A stretch of 9,571 bases of DNA, from contig CALDGV010000092.1 of the NCBI GenBank assembly GCA_937941745.1, positions 1 through 9,571 of the forward strand, given 5' to 3'. The notes below the pieces were generated by a model that worked only from the letters and a program-made list of their open reading frames with translations, was not told where the DNA came from and did no database searches. Both the position numbers and the translations under genes were made by a program. Of this stretch, positions 1 through 7,226 are shown in pieces. Position 1 is the stretch's first letter, and every line of letters starts with the position of its first letter. Source of the stretch: an uncultured Prosthecobacter sp. Lineage in GTDB: Bacteria; Verrucomicrobiota; Verrucomicrobiia; Verrucomicrobiales; Verrucomicrobiaceae.

Positions 1-80
1 GGGAGGGTGAGGCTAGCCAGAGTCTGGGATGATGTCGAATGACGAATGCAGAATGCGCCAAGGAAGGCTACACTCGGGGC

Positions 81-1628
81 ATGAACCGCGCCGAATCGCT
101 AGCCGCCGCCATGAGCGGGTCTGTTTTTGACATCGTCATCGTCGGCGGAGGGGCCACCGGACTGGGTGCGGCCGTGGATGCGGCCTCGCGTGGGCATTCG
201 GTGCTGCTGGTGGAGCAGGCTGACTTTGCCAAAGGTACCTCCAGCCGCAGCACGAAGCTGGTGCATGGCGGCGTGCGTTATCTGAAGCAGGGCAACATTT
301 CCCTGGTGCTGGAGGCGCTGCGCGAGCGCGGGCTGCTGGTCCGCAACGCGCCGCACCTGGTGCACAGCCTGCCCTTTGTCATTCCCAACTACCACTGGTG
401 GGAGGGGCCGTTTTACGGGATCGGGATGAAGGTCTATGACGGTCTTGCGGGCCGGCTGGGACTTGAGCCCTCGCGCTGGCTGACGCGGGAGGATGTGATC
501 GAGCTGCTGCCGAACATCGAGCCGGAGGGGCTCAATGGCGGGATCATCTACCACGACGGACAGTTTGATGATGCACGTCTGGCCGTGAACCTGGCTCAGA
601 CGGCCTCGGAAAAGGGCGCGGTGATGCTGAATCACACCCGCTGCACTGGCCTGATCAAGGAAAAGGGCCTCCTGAGCGGTGTGAAGCTGCGTGATGAGGA
701 GGGGGGACTGGAGTTCGAGGTGCGTGCGAAGGTGGTCATCAACGCCACGGGTGTGTTTGCAGACGAGGTCCGCCGGCTGGATGAGCCTGATGCGCCTGCC
801 CTGCTGAGTCCAAGCCAGGGCATTCATTTTGTGCTGCCCCGTGAATTCCTGCCCGGTGACACAGCGATCATGATTCCGAAGACAGACGACGGCCGGGTGC
901 TTTTTGCCGTGCCCTGGCATGGCTGCGTCGTGGTCGGCACCACGGACACGCCCGTGGAGTCCGCCAGCCTGGAGCCAAGGGCACTGGATGAGGAGATCGA
1001 GTTCATCTTCACCCAGGTAAGCCGCTATCTCACCCGCGATCCGGGCCGCGATGACGTGCTCAGCGTCTTCGCCGGGCTGCGTCCCTTGATCAAGGCGGAG
1101 GCCGGTAGCACCGCCGCCCTCTCCCGGGATCATCACGTCGGGATTTCAGACTCGGGCCTGATCACCGTCGCAGGGGGCAAATGGACCACCTACCGCAAGA
1201 TGGCCGAGGACGTGATTGACCATGCGGAGATGGTGGGAGCCCTGGAGCATCGGCTTTGTGTCACGCAAAACCTCGAAATTCATGGTGCAGCGGCTCCGGA
1301 GGCCGGTCCTCTTGGGGTTTACGGCAGCGATGCCGCCGGCATTCGGGCTTTGATGGCCGCCAATCCAGCTCTTGCTGCTCCGCTGCATCCCGCGCTTGAA
1401 TTGGTGCAGGCCGAGGTGGTCTGGCATGTCCGCCATGAGATGGCCAGGACCGTGGAGGACGTGCTGTCACGCCGCACGCGAGCCCTGCTGCTGAACGCCC
1501 GGGCCAGTGCGGAGGCTGCGCCCGTGGTGGCAGAAATCCTGGCTCGTGAGCTAGGCCGTGATGCCGCCTGGGTGGCGCAGCAGGTGAAAGGGTATCAGGC
1601 TCTGGCGGCAGGCTATCGGCTGCCTTGA
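81..1628 (+). CDS. glpD: Aerobic glycerol-3-phosphate dehydrogenase (FAD-dependent, GlpD family)
   Basis: The enzyme oxidises sn-glycerol-3-phosphate to dihydroxyacetone phosphate with FAD and passes electrons to the quinone pool at the inner face of the cytoplasmic membrane. Seen in the 515-aa product: an N-terminal FAD dinucleotide-binding motif GGGATGLG (residues 22-29), the family signature GTSSRSTKLVHGG (52-64), VVGTTDT (284-290), FAGLRP (330-335) and the FAD-contacting GGKWTTYRK (365-373). The C-terminal GlpD cap domain starts near EVVWHVRHE (445-453). Length is normal (about 500-540 aa) and the frame is intact. The ATG at 81 is chosen because MNRAES leads into the FAD motif at the usual distance; AAGGAAGG lies 13 nt upstream, rather far. 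ATGs at 39 and 111 are also in frame. No glpF or glpK is visible nearby, so the gene appears isolated. It converges on the lipoprotein gene, 13 bp away. Confidence 0.95.
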   Translation: MNRAESLAAAMSGSVFDIVIVGGGATGLGAAVDAASRGHSVLLVEQADFAKGTSSRSTKLVHGGVRYLKQGNISLVLEALRERGLLVRNAPHLVHSLPFVIPNYHWWEGPFYGIGMKVYDGLAGRLGLEPSRWLTREDVIELLPNIEPEGLNGGIIYHDGQFDDARLAVNLAQTASEKGAVMLNHTRCTGLIKEKGLLSGVKLRDEEGGLEFEVRAKVVINATGVFADEVRRLDEPDAPALLSPSQGIHFVLPREFLPGDTAIMIPKTDDGRVLFAVPWHGCVVVGTTDTPVESASLEPRALDEEIEFIFTQVSRYLTRDPGRDDVLSVFAGLRPLIKAEAGSTAALSRDHHVGISDSGLITVAGGKWTTYRKMAEDVIDHAEMVGALEHRLCVTQNLEIHGAAAPEAGPLGVYGSDAAGIRALMAANPALAAPLHPALELVQAEVVWHVRHEMARTVEDVLSRRTRALLLNARASAEAAPVVAEILARELGRDAAWVAQQVKGYQALAAGYRLP

Positions 1629-1641
1629 TCCAGCCTCATGT

Positions 1642-2151
1642 TCAGCCCTGCCAGTTGCCGTCCAGCACGGGACCTGCCTCCACTTTCCAGCTTCCGTTGT
1701 CGCTGGTGACCTTCCAGGTCCTGCGCTGAAAGGTCTTCTTGTAGGACCAGGCAGCTTCGTATTCCCAGGTCGTGCCGCTGGTCTGCTTCATGGTGCGGAT
1801 CTGGATCACAAACATGGGCACCCGCAGGTCGGGGTCGATGGCGGTGTTGTCCGGCGGAGTGGTGGCGAGGACGTTGGCGCTGATGATGCGCAGCTTCAGG
1901 TCGGCCAGCCGCTGGATGAAAGGCACGCTGGCGGAGGTGAAATCGCGACCGCGGACAATTTCGCCGAGGGTGATGGTGTGGCTTTTCTGCACGCCCGGGT
2001 TGGGGTCGGGCAGGGTGCGCAGGATTTCTCGCACGAGGGCTTCGGTGCCGGCATGTTCATAGGCGGCCAGGGAGTTGCCCTCGCCATCCACCGGGCCGCA
2101 GGAGCCGAGGCCGAGCACCAGGAACAGGGAAAGTAGAAGTCGTGAGATCAT
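1642..2151 (-). CDS. Small putative lipoprotein of unknown function
   Basis: I do not recognise this 169-aa protein. The N-terminus is a lipoprotein signal peptide: M-I-S-R, then a leucine-rich hydrophobic stretch (residues 5-16), ending in lipobox LGSC with the lipidated cysteine at 18. The mature part has a Gly/Asn-rich tether, a helical segment near residues 30-45 and, in the second half, alternating hydrophobic and polar residues rich in W/Y (EYEAAWSYKKTFQRRTWKV). This suggests a small beta-sheet domain, which is inference only. The start at 2151 is chosen over the longer open frame to 2223 because it puts the signal peptide at the N-terminus and has AGGAA 8 nt upstream. It stands alone, convergent with glpD and divergent from the AddA-like gene. 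A GC hairpin lies about 80 bp upstream. Confidence 0.78.
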   Translation of the reverse strand: MISRLLLSLFLVLGLGSCGPVDGEGNSLAAYEHAGTEALVREILRTLPDPNPGVQKSHTITLGEIVRGRDFTSASVPFIQRLADLKLRIISANVLATTPPDNTAIDPDLRVPMFVIQIRTMKQTSGTTWEYEAAWSYKKTFQRRTWKVTSDNGSWKVEAGPVLDGNWQG

Positions 2152-2159
2152 GATGGCCG

Positions 2160-2164
2160 TTCCT
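2160..2164 (-). promoter_or_regulatory. Ribosome binding site of the lipoprotein gene
   Basis: On the minus strand AGGAA lies 8 nt before the ATG at 2151. It supports the signal-peptide start over the longer in-frame reading to 2223, which would bury the hydrophobic stretch 24 residues inside the protein. Confidence 0.6.
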
Positions 2165-2221
2165 GGCATGGATTCCCGGGCCTGGCAATCGGAGGCAGGC
2201 GGCAGACCTGGTCTGTCATGC

Positions 2222-2261
2222 ATAAAAACAGAACGGGCCGGGATTCCGTCATCCCGGCCCG
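2222..2261 (-). terminator. Strong hairpin with leftward T-rich tail (terminator-like)
   Basis: CGGGCCGGGAT (2234-2244) is the exact reverse complement of ATCCCGGCCCG (2251-2261), giving a perfect 11-bp stem with a 6-nt loop. Read leftward, the stem is followed by TTCTGTTTTTAT (2233-2222), which is the look of an intrinsic terminator. Read rightward, the tail is only CTGCGGTTTTAG. No clear leftward gene lies to the right of it. It sits about 80 bp upstream of the lipoprotein start, so it could be an attenuator-like leader hairpin, the end of an unseen small RNA, or a relic. Confidence 0.5.
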
Positions 2262-2374
2262 CTGCGGTTTTAGTCTTGAGTTCTGCCTCATCAGGCTCCC
2301 GGCAAGAGGGGGCAGACGGCTCAGGACAAATCTTGTGAAAAGCGACCAGAGCTGTGAGACAGGGGGTGTGGGAA

Positions 2375-2427
2375 GGAGTTCAAAAAAGGTGAAAATTTTT
2401 TCACACACCCTTTTTTGAGTTCACTCC
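2375..2427. repeat. AT-rich nested inverted repeat upstream of the AddA-like gene
   Basis: TCAAAAAAGG (2380-2389) is the exact reverse complement of CCTTTTTTGA (2409-2418). Outside it, GGAGT (2375-2379) pairs with ACTCC (2423-2427), leaving GTTC unpaired. Inside it, GTGAAAA (2389-2395) and TTTTCAC (2398-2404) form a 7-bp dyad around TT. GAGTTCA also occurs as a direct repeat at 2376 and 2417, 41 bp apart. The element ends 39 bp before the ATG at 2467. It could be an operator or a cruciform/curved promoter element. Its A/T-rich stems and lack of a GC core make it a poor intrinsic terminator. Confidence 0.5.
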
Positions 2428-2466
2428 GGGCTTGGAATCCTGGCCGTCCACCGGCATGAAAAAGGC

Positions 2467-5400
2467 ATGTCCACACCTGCGATCCCGAATGAAATGATCC
2501 TCGCTTCGGCGGGATCAGGGAAGACTTGGCAGCTTACCAACCGCTTCATTGCGCTGATGGGGCAGCAACTGCTCGCAGGGCAGGAGATCATGCCTGAGCG
2601 CATTGTGGCAGTCACTTTTACCCGCAAGGCGGCAGGGGAGTTTTTCGACGCCATCCTGATCAAGCTGGCCCGCGCGGCTTCGGATGCGGACTTCGCAAGG
2701 CGGCTCGTGGGCGACGAAAAGATCGATCCTGAGGTGGTGAACGACCCCCTGCGCCCGGTGCTCAGCCGCCTGGGACCAGCGGATTACCGCATCCTGCTGC
2801 GCTGCTTCATTTCCCGGATGCCGAGGCTCTTTCTGGGCACTCTGGACAGCTTTTTTGCCTCCGTGCTGCGCAGTTTCCCGGCGGAATTCGGCCTGGCGGG
2901 TGATTTTGAGATCCTGAGCGATCATCAGGGCAGTGTGGAGAGGGAGAAAGTGTATCGCGGAGTCTTCCAGCGCAGTCTGCCAGGATTGAAGGCCCGCGGA
3001 GCGGCCGCCGAGGCGCAGAAAGAATTCCTGGAAGCCTTCCGGCGGGCCACCTTTGGCCGTGAGGAGGCGGGCATCCGGACCATGCTGGACCAGTTCGTGG
3101 AAAACCAGCACGGCATCCTCCTTCATGCCGCACGCCCGGAGCAGTGGGGTGATCCGCACTCCATCTGGCCGCAGGGCTGTCTCTGGCTTGGTGCCAAGAT
3201 GAAGCTCGATGAGGCAGTGGCGCAGCTTTTTGCCCGGCTGGAGGCGGAGAAAGTGCCCCCCGAGGCCTGGGAATACTGGGAGGAGTTTCGCGACCAGCTC
3301 ACCCGGCATGTTCCCGGCGGCAACATGGCCATCCGGGTGAAGTTCTTTGTCACCAAAGCGCTGCAAAGCTGGGCGGCCATCGAGGCCAAGAGCTGCGTGC
3401 TGACCGTGAACCGCAAGAAGCAGACTCTCGAAGGCCGGACCTGTGATCTTTTCAAGGAGGTGATCCTGAATCTGGTCGGAGCTGAGATGAGCATCCGGCT
3501 GGAGCGCACCAAGGGGATCTGGCAGCTGCTCAGCCAGTATGAGCAGGGCTGGTCTCACCAGGTCCGGCGTCGTGGCCGGCTCACGTTTCAGGACATGGAA
3601 CTCATCCTGGCCGGGCACGAGTTTTCTGGCGATCTACCGCGCCCGATGCTCTCCCAGGTGCCCGGAGAGGAGGGGCGGCTGCGCATCGACTACCGCCTCG
3701 ATGCTCGCTACGACCACTGGCTCCTTGATGAGTTTCAGGACACGAACCACACGCAGTGGTCCGTGATCGAAAACCTCATTGATGAAGCGGTGCAGGACAC
3801 CAGCGATGAAAGGACGCTGTTCCAGGTGGGGGATGTGAAGCAGGCCATCTATGCCTGGCGCGGCGGGGACACCCGGCTTTTTGAGGAGATCGCCGCACGC
3901 TACAATTCAGGCGCTGAAAAGCGCCTCCAGGAGCGTCCGCTCAATGTCTCCTGGCGTTCCGGGCATGATGTCATCTCCCTCGTGAACCGAATTTTTGGGG
4001 ACAAGGAAGCGCTGAAGGAACTGGGACTGCCTGAGGAGACCATCCGCCGCTGGCCCTGGCAGGATCACCGTGTGGCCGGGATTCACGAGACCATGCCAGG
4101 CTATGCGGCGCATCTGCACCCGGTGCGTGCGGATGGTGCCAAGCCGGACTCTGAGGACGTTTTCGCGCTCGTTTCGGGCATTCTGGAGGAGATTCAGCCG
4201 GTGGCTCGCGGTCTCAGCTGTGCCATCCTGGTGCAGGACAACCGCACGGGGCGTGAATTGGTGGACTACCTGCGCGCACATTCACCCTCGCGTATCCCCA
4301 TCATGAGTGAGTCCGAGGTGGCTGTCGCCACGGACAACGCCCTCACCCTGGCCCTGCTCAGCCTGCTGAAATGTGCGGCCCATCCAGCGGACACCCTGGC
4401 CTGGCAGCACTTGCGCATGACCCCTTTCCGTCAGCTGCTCGACAGCCAGGACATGAATCCGGCCCATCTCAGCGCCCAGGTGCTGCGTCAGGTGTTTGAG
4501 GATGGCTTTGAAAGCACGCTGAAACATTGGCTCCAGGCCTTGGAGGCTCGGGGATTTGCCGCGGATGCCTTCAGTCGTCATCGTGCGGATGAACTGAGCC
4601 TGGCCGCCCGCATGTTTGATCAGGAAGGCAGCCGTTCCATCGACGATTTTCTGACCTACCTGCAGAGCTACACCGTGCGTGAGCCTGACACACGCCACGC
4701 CGTGCAGGTGATGACCATCCACAAGTCCAAGGGCCTGACCTTTGACTGTGTGCTGCTGCCTGACCTGGAAGGCCAGGCGCTGAGCACCGTCAGGCGCGGC
4801 ATCGGCGTGAAGCGGGCGGCGAAAGGGCGTGTCGAATGGGTCTTTGACCTGCCGCCGAAGGACTTCCTGATGGCCGATCCGGAGCTTCAGGCCTTCCAGG
4901 AGGTTCGGGAGGCCGAGGCCGCCTACGAGGAACTGTGCAAGTTCTATGTGGCCCTGACCCGGGCGAAGCATGCCAACTACCTCATCACGCCGCCGCGTTC
5001 AGCCAGTTCGAAGTCGAACAATTTCCTGAAGCTGCTCTCCCTGACTCTTGGAGATGCTGATGCCCCTGGTGAGACCACCTTTGGCGATGTCCCCGCTGCC
5101 GTGGCCTATGAAAGCAACACGAAAAGCACTCAGCGGCGCTGGTTTGAGGGACTTAAAATCAAGCCCGAGGAGCCTGCTTCTGCGCCCCAACCATCCGTGG
5201 TTAGGGCTCCCGGGCGCTCCCGCCCGCCTCGGCGCACCCCGAGCGGTTCGGAATCCAGCCTGGTGAGCGCCCGGCAGCTCTTCTCCCGAAGCGGCCGTTT
5301 TGCCCGCGCTTATGGCACCCTAGTGCATGCCCTTTTTGAGCAGATCGAATGGCTGGATGACCTTGCCAGCGATTCTCTTTCGTCCCTTTGGGCGGCTGTT

Positions 5401-5781
5401 CCCTGTGCGGATGAGGCCGTGCGCATCCGTGCTGAGGAAGAGGTGCGCTCCTGCCTGGAATCCAGCGCTGCGCAGGCTGTGCTGCGCCGCCCTTCAGATG
5501 CTGCCATCTGCTGGCGTGAGAAGCGTTTTGAGATCCTCCTGAATGGGGAATGGCTTTCCGGCACCTTCGACCGCGTGGTGCTGGAACCTCACCGGGCCAC
5601 CATCCTGGACTTCAAAACTGACAAAGTGGATGATGACGAAGCCTTCGAGGCACGCATCGAAGGCTATCGACCCCAGCTGCAGACCTACCGCGAGGTGCTG
5701 GCCCGCATGACCGGGCTGCCTGCCGAGGTCATTGAGTGCCAGCTGCTGTTCACCCACCGGAGGCAGGTGTTGGCGGTTTAG
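2467..5781 (+). CDS. AddA-like UvrD/RecB-family helicase with C-terminal RecB-type nuclease
   Basis: This is an ATP-driven 3'-5' superfamily 1A helicase fused to a PD-(D/E)XK nuclease. In known AddAB complexes this subunit unwinds and cuts double-strand ends for RecA-mediated repair. Seen in the 1104 aa: Walker A ASAGSGKT (14-21), motif Ia VAVTFTRKAAGE (48-59), DEFQD (421-425), motif III VGDVKQAIYAWRG (454-466), motif V TIHKSKGL (750-757) and motif VI YVALTRAK with arginine finger R832. A Pro/Ser/Arg-rich linker (about 899-931) leads to the nuclease domain: H954, D1035, D1048-F-K1050 and QxxxY (Q1070, Y1074), all apparently intact. Length fits AddA (about 1150-1250 aa), slightly short. No AddB lies beside it; a stand-alone RecB-like enzyme is the alternative. 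The ATG at 2467 has AAGG only 1 nt before it, too close for a normal ribosome site; the in-frame ATG at 2494 would start five residues before Walker A. The stop overlaps that of lysA. Confidence 0.9.
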   Translation: MSTPAIPNEMILASAGSGKTWQLTNRFIALMGQQLLAGQEIMPERIVAVTFTRKAAGEFFDAILIKLARAASDADFARRLVGDEKIDPEVVNDPLRPVLSRLGPADYRILLRCFISRMPRLFLGTLDSFFASVLRSFPAEFGLAGDFEILSDHQGSVEREKVYRGVFQRSLPGLKARGAAAEAQKEFLEAFRRATFGREEAGIRTMLDQFVENQHGILLHAARPEQWGDPHSIWPQGCLWLGAKMKLDEAVAQLFARLEAEKVPPEAWEYWEEFRDQLTRHVPGGNMAIRVKFFVTKALQSWAAIEAKSCVLTVNRKKQTLEGRTCDLFKEVILNLVGAEMSIRLERTKGIWQLLSQYEQGWSHQVRRRGRLTFQDMELILAGHEFSGDLPRPMLSQVPGEEGRLRIDYRLDARYDHWLLDEFQDTNHTQWSVIENLIDEAVQDTSDERTLFQVGDVKQAIYAWRGGDTRLFEEIAARYNSGAEKRLQERPLNVSWRSGHDVISLVNRIFGDKEALKELGLPEETIRRWPWQDHRVAGIHETMPGYAAHLHPVRADGAKPDSEDVFALVSGILEEIQPVARGLSCAILVQDNRTGRELVDYLRAHSPSRIPIMSESEVAVATDNALTLALLSLLKCAAHPADTLAWQHLRMTPFRQLLDSQDMNPAHLSAQVLRQVFEDGFESTLKHWLQALEARGFAADAFSRHRADELSLAARMFDQEGSRSIDDFLTYLQSYTVREPDTRHAVQVMTIHKSKGLTFDCVLLPDLEGQALSTVRRGIGVKRAAKGRVEWVFDLPPKDFLMADPELQAFQEVREAEAAYEELCKFYVALTRAKHANYLITPPRSASSKSNNFLKLLSLTLGDADAPGETTFGDVPAAVAYESNTKSTQRRWFEGLKIKPEEPASAPQPSVVRAPGRSRPPRRTPSGSESSLVSARQLFSRSGRFARAYGTLVHALFEQIEWLDDLASDSLSSLWAAVPCADEAVRIRAEEEVRSCLESSAAQAVLRRPSDAAICWREKRFEILLNGEWLSGTFDRVVLEPHRATILDFKTDKVDDDEAFEARIEGYRPQLQTYREVLARMTGLPAEVIECQLLFTHRRQVLAV

Positions 5782-7055
5782 ATTGCCTGCTCCGTTTCGG
5801 CCTTGAGGATGTCCTCCAGTGTCTCACGGCGGGAGATGAGCGTGCGGCTGCCATCCGGCTCCACCCAGACCTGCGGTGCGCGGCCGATGGAGTTGTAGTT
5901 GCTGCTCATCGCATAACCGTAGGCACCGGCATCCCGGATCGCCAGCAGGTCACCCACCTCGGGGCGGGGCAGGGGACGGGGCTGCAGGAGTTCCGTTTCG
6001 TCGCGGGTGAAAACGTCGCCGCTTTCGCAGAGCGGACCAGCCACCACGATGGGCTCCGTCGGTACATCCTCGGGCTTGCCCACCACGCTGATGCCATGCC
6101 ATGAGCCGTACATCGCTGGACGGACGAGATCCACAAAGCCGGCATCCACCATGGCAAAGGTGGCGCCGTCGCCCTTTTCGTTCGCCGTGGTCTGCTTCAC
6201 ATCGGTGACGCTGGTCACCAGCGTGCACGCCGGTGCCACGTAGTAGCGTCCAGGCTCGATTTCGAGGCGCAGAGGCCTGCTTGCGGCAGCACTCACACGC
6301 TGGCGGGCGCGGATGAAAAGCTCGCGCAGCTTGTCGAGCGGCTGGGTGGCGGTCGGCACGCGGTAGTTGTGCGGAATGCCGCCTCCAAGGCTCACCGCTT
6401 CGATGTCGGGAAACATGGGGATGAGTTCGGCATAGAGTCCGGCAAGCTTGTCGAGGTTGTCCAGCAGCTCCTGGAACTGGGGTCCGCTGCCGATGTGCGC
6501 ATGCAGCATGGAGATCTTCATGCCGTGCTTCGTGGCCAGCGCCACGGTCTTGTCGAGGTCCTTGAACCAGATGCCGTGCTTGGAGCTTGGGCCGCCGGTA
6601 TCGCAGGCGTTCACATGGCCATGGCCAAAGCCCGGATTCACGCGGATGCTGATCCTGCCCTTGTAACCTGCCTCGGCCAGATCGCGGATCATGCCCGGAG
6701 AACCGATGTTCGGAAGGATGCCGTTTTCCAGCACCACCTGGAGGGCGTTGTCGCGGAAGACATCAGCCGTGTAGCACACCACGGGCGGTTCCTGTCCCTT
6801 CGCATGGCCGGCGCGCAATGCCCGCAGCACCTCGTTGCCTGAAACGGCGTCAATCCAGATGTTGTTGGCCGCCATCTCCTGCAGGATGCGCGTGGCCGGG
6901 CAGGCCTTCATGGCGAAGCGCGCCTGCAGCCCTTCCGCATTGGTCAGCTCGCGGATGTTGGCGATGCGCTGGCGGATCACGGCGGCGTCATAAAACCAGT
7001 AGGGGGTGCCCACGGCGGTGGCGATGGAGCGGAGGATGGCTGGGTCAGAACTCAT
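5778..7055 (-). CDS. lysA: Diaminopimelate decarboxylase
   Basis: A PLP-dependent fold-type III enzyme that decarboxylates meso-diaminopimelate to L-lysine, the last step of lysine synthesis, in the cytosol. In the 425-aa product the PLP lysine is K50 in RFAMKA, followed by NPGFGHGH (140-147), GGPSSKHGIW (154-163), HAHIGSG (185-191), the phosphate-binding GGG (224-226), EPGR (267-270), the interface CESGD (343-347, catalytic Cys) and DAGAYGYAMSSNYNS (375-389). These strings closely resemble the E. coli LysA branch rather than the Bacillus/actinobacterial one. The ATG at 7055 is chosen because MSSDPAILRSIATAVGTPYW matches a normal LysA beginning and total length is typical. The frame is open to 7310, but that part is not LysA-like and would overlap the divergent DUF1990 gene. 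No clear Shine-Dalgarno precedes 7055. The gene is monocistronic here and convergent with the AddA-like gene. Confidence 0.94.
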   Translation of the reverse strand: MSSDPAILRSIATAVGTPYWFYDAAVIRQRIANIRELTNAEGLQARFAMKACPATRILQEMAANNIWIDAVSGNEVLRALRAGHAKGQEPPVVCYTADVFRDNALQVVLENGILPNIGSPGMIRDLAEAGYKGRISIRVNPGFGHGHVNACDTGGPSSKHGIWFKDLDKTVALATKHGMKISMLHAHIGSGPQFQELLDNLDKLAGLYAELIPMFPDIEAVSLGGGIPHNYRVPTATQPLDKLRELFIRARQRVSAAASRPLRLEIEPGRYYVAPACTLVTSVTDVKQTTANEKGDGATFAMVDAGFVDLVRPAMYGSWHGISVVGKPEDVPTEPIVVAGPLCESGDVFTRDETELLQPRPLPRPEVGDLLAIRDAGAYGYAMSSNYNSIGRAPQVWVEPDGSRTLISRRETLEDILKAETEQAI

Positions 7056-7226
7056 GGATCGGGAAAAGGGCGCGCAAAGTGCCGCCTCCCGGCCCCTCTG
7101 CAAGTGCCCAGAAGCGCTCCCTCCCGGCTGTGAGTGCTGATGTGGGGCGGCTGTCAGACTCGCAAGGTGGGTTACCGGGAGGATTTCTTCTTTCCCCAAA
7201 GCCTTCGCCGCCGAAGTTGCCGTCAG

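Larger units (their letters stand above)
2152..2466. other. Divergent intergenic region with two structured elements
   Basis: This 315-bp gap separates the leftward lipoprotein gene from the rightward AddA-like gene, so it should hold promoters for both. I see no convincing sigma-70 -35/-10 pair on either strand. What stands out is a GC-rich hairpin at 2234-2261 and an AT-rich nested inverted repeat at 2375-2427, listed separately. The short frames on both strands here show no recognisable protein and have poor start contexts. Confidence 0.6.

Noticed and set aside
37..57. Three near-identical 7-bp units (GAATGAC, GAATGCA, GAATGCG) before glpD
   Set aside because: Only three imperfect short units; too short to call a functional repeat without comparison to relatives.
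99..1136. 345-aa open frame on the minus strand inside glpD
   Set aside because: It lies wholly antisense to a well-supported GlpD, has no recognisable domains, and long antisense frames are expected in GC-rich codon usage.
2148..2408. 86-aa minus-strand frame running through the GC hairpin
   Set aside because: No domain, no good ribosome site, and it overlaps the true lipoprotein start; treated as chance.
2515..3618. 367-aa minus-strand open frame inside the helicase-nuclease gene
   Set aside because: It is antisense to conserved helicase motifs and its translation is low-complexity with no domain; a shadow of codon bias. The 229-aa frame at 4282-4971 is rejected likewise.
7085..7182. Repeated CCTCCCGG (7085, 7120) and its complement CCGGGAGG (7175) between lysA and the DUF1990 gene
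   Set aside because: The pairing arms are only 8 bp with a long loop in GC-rich DNA, so chance is the simpler explanation; no riboswitch-like fold could be supported by eye.
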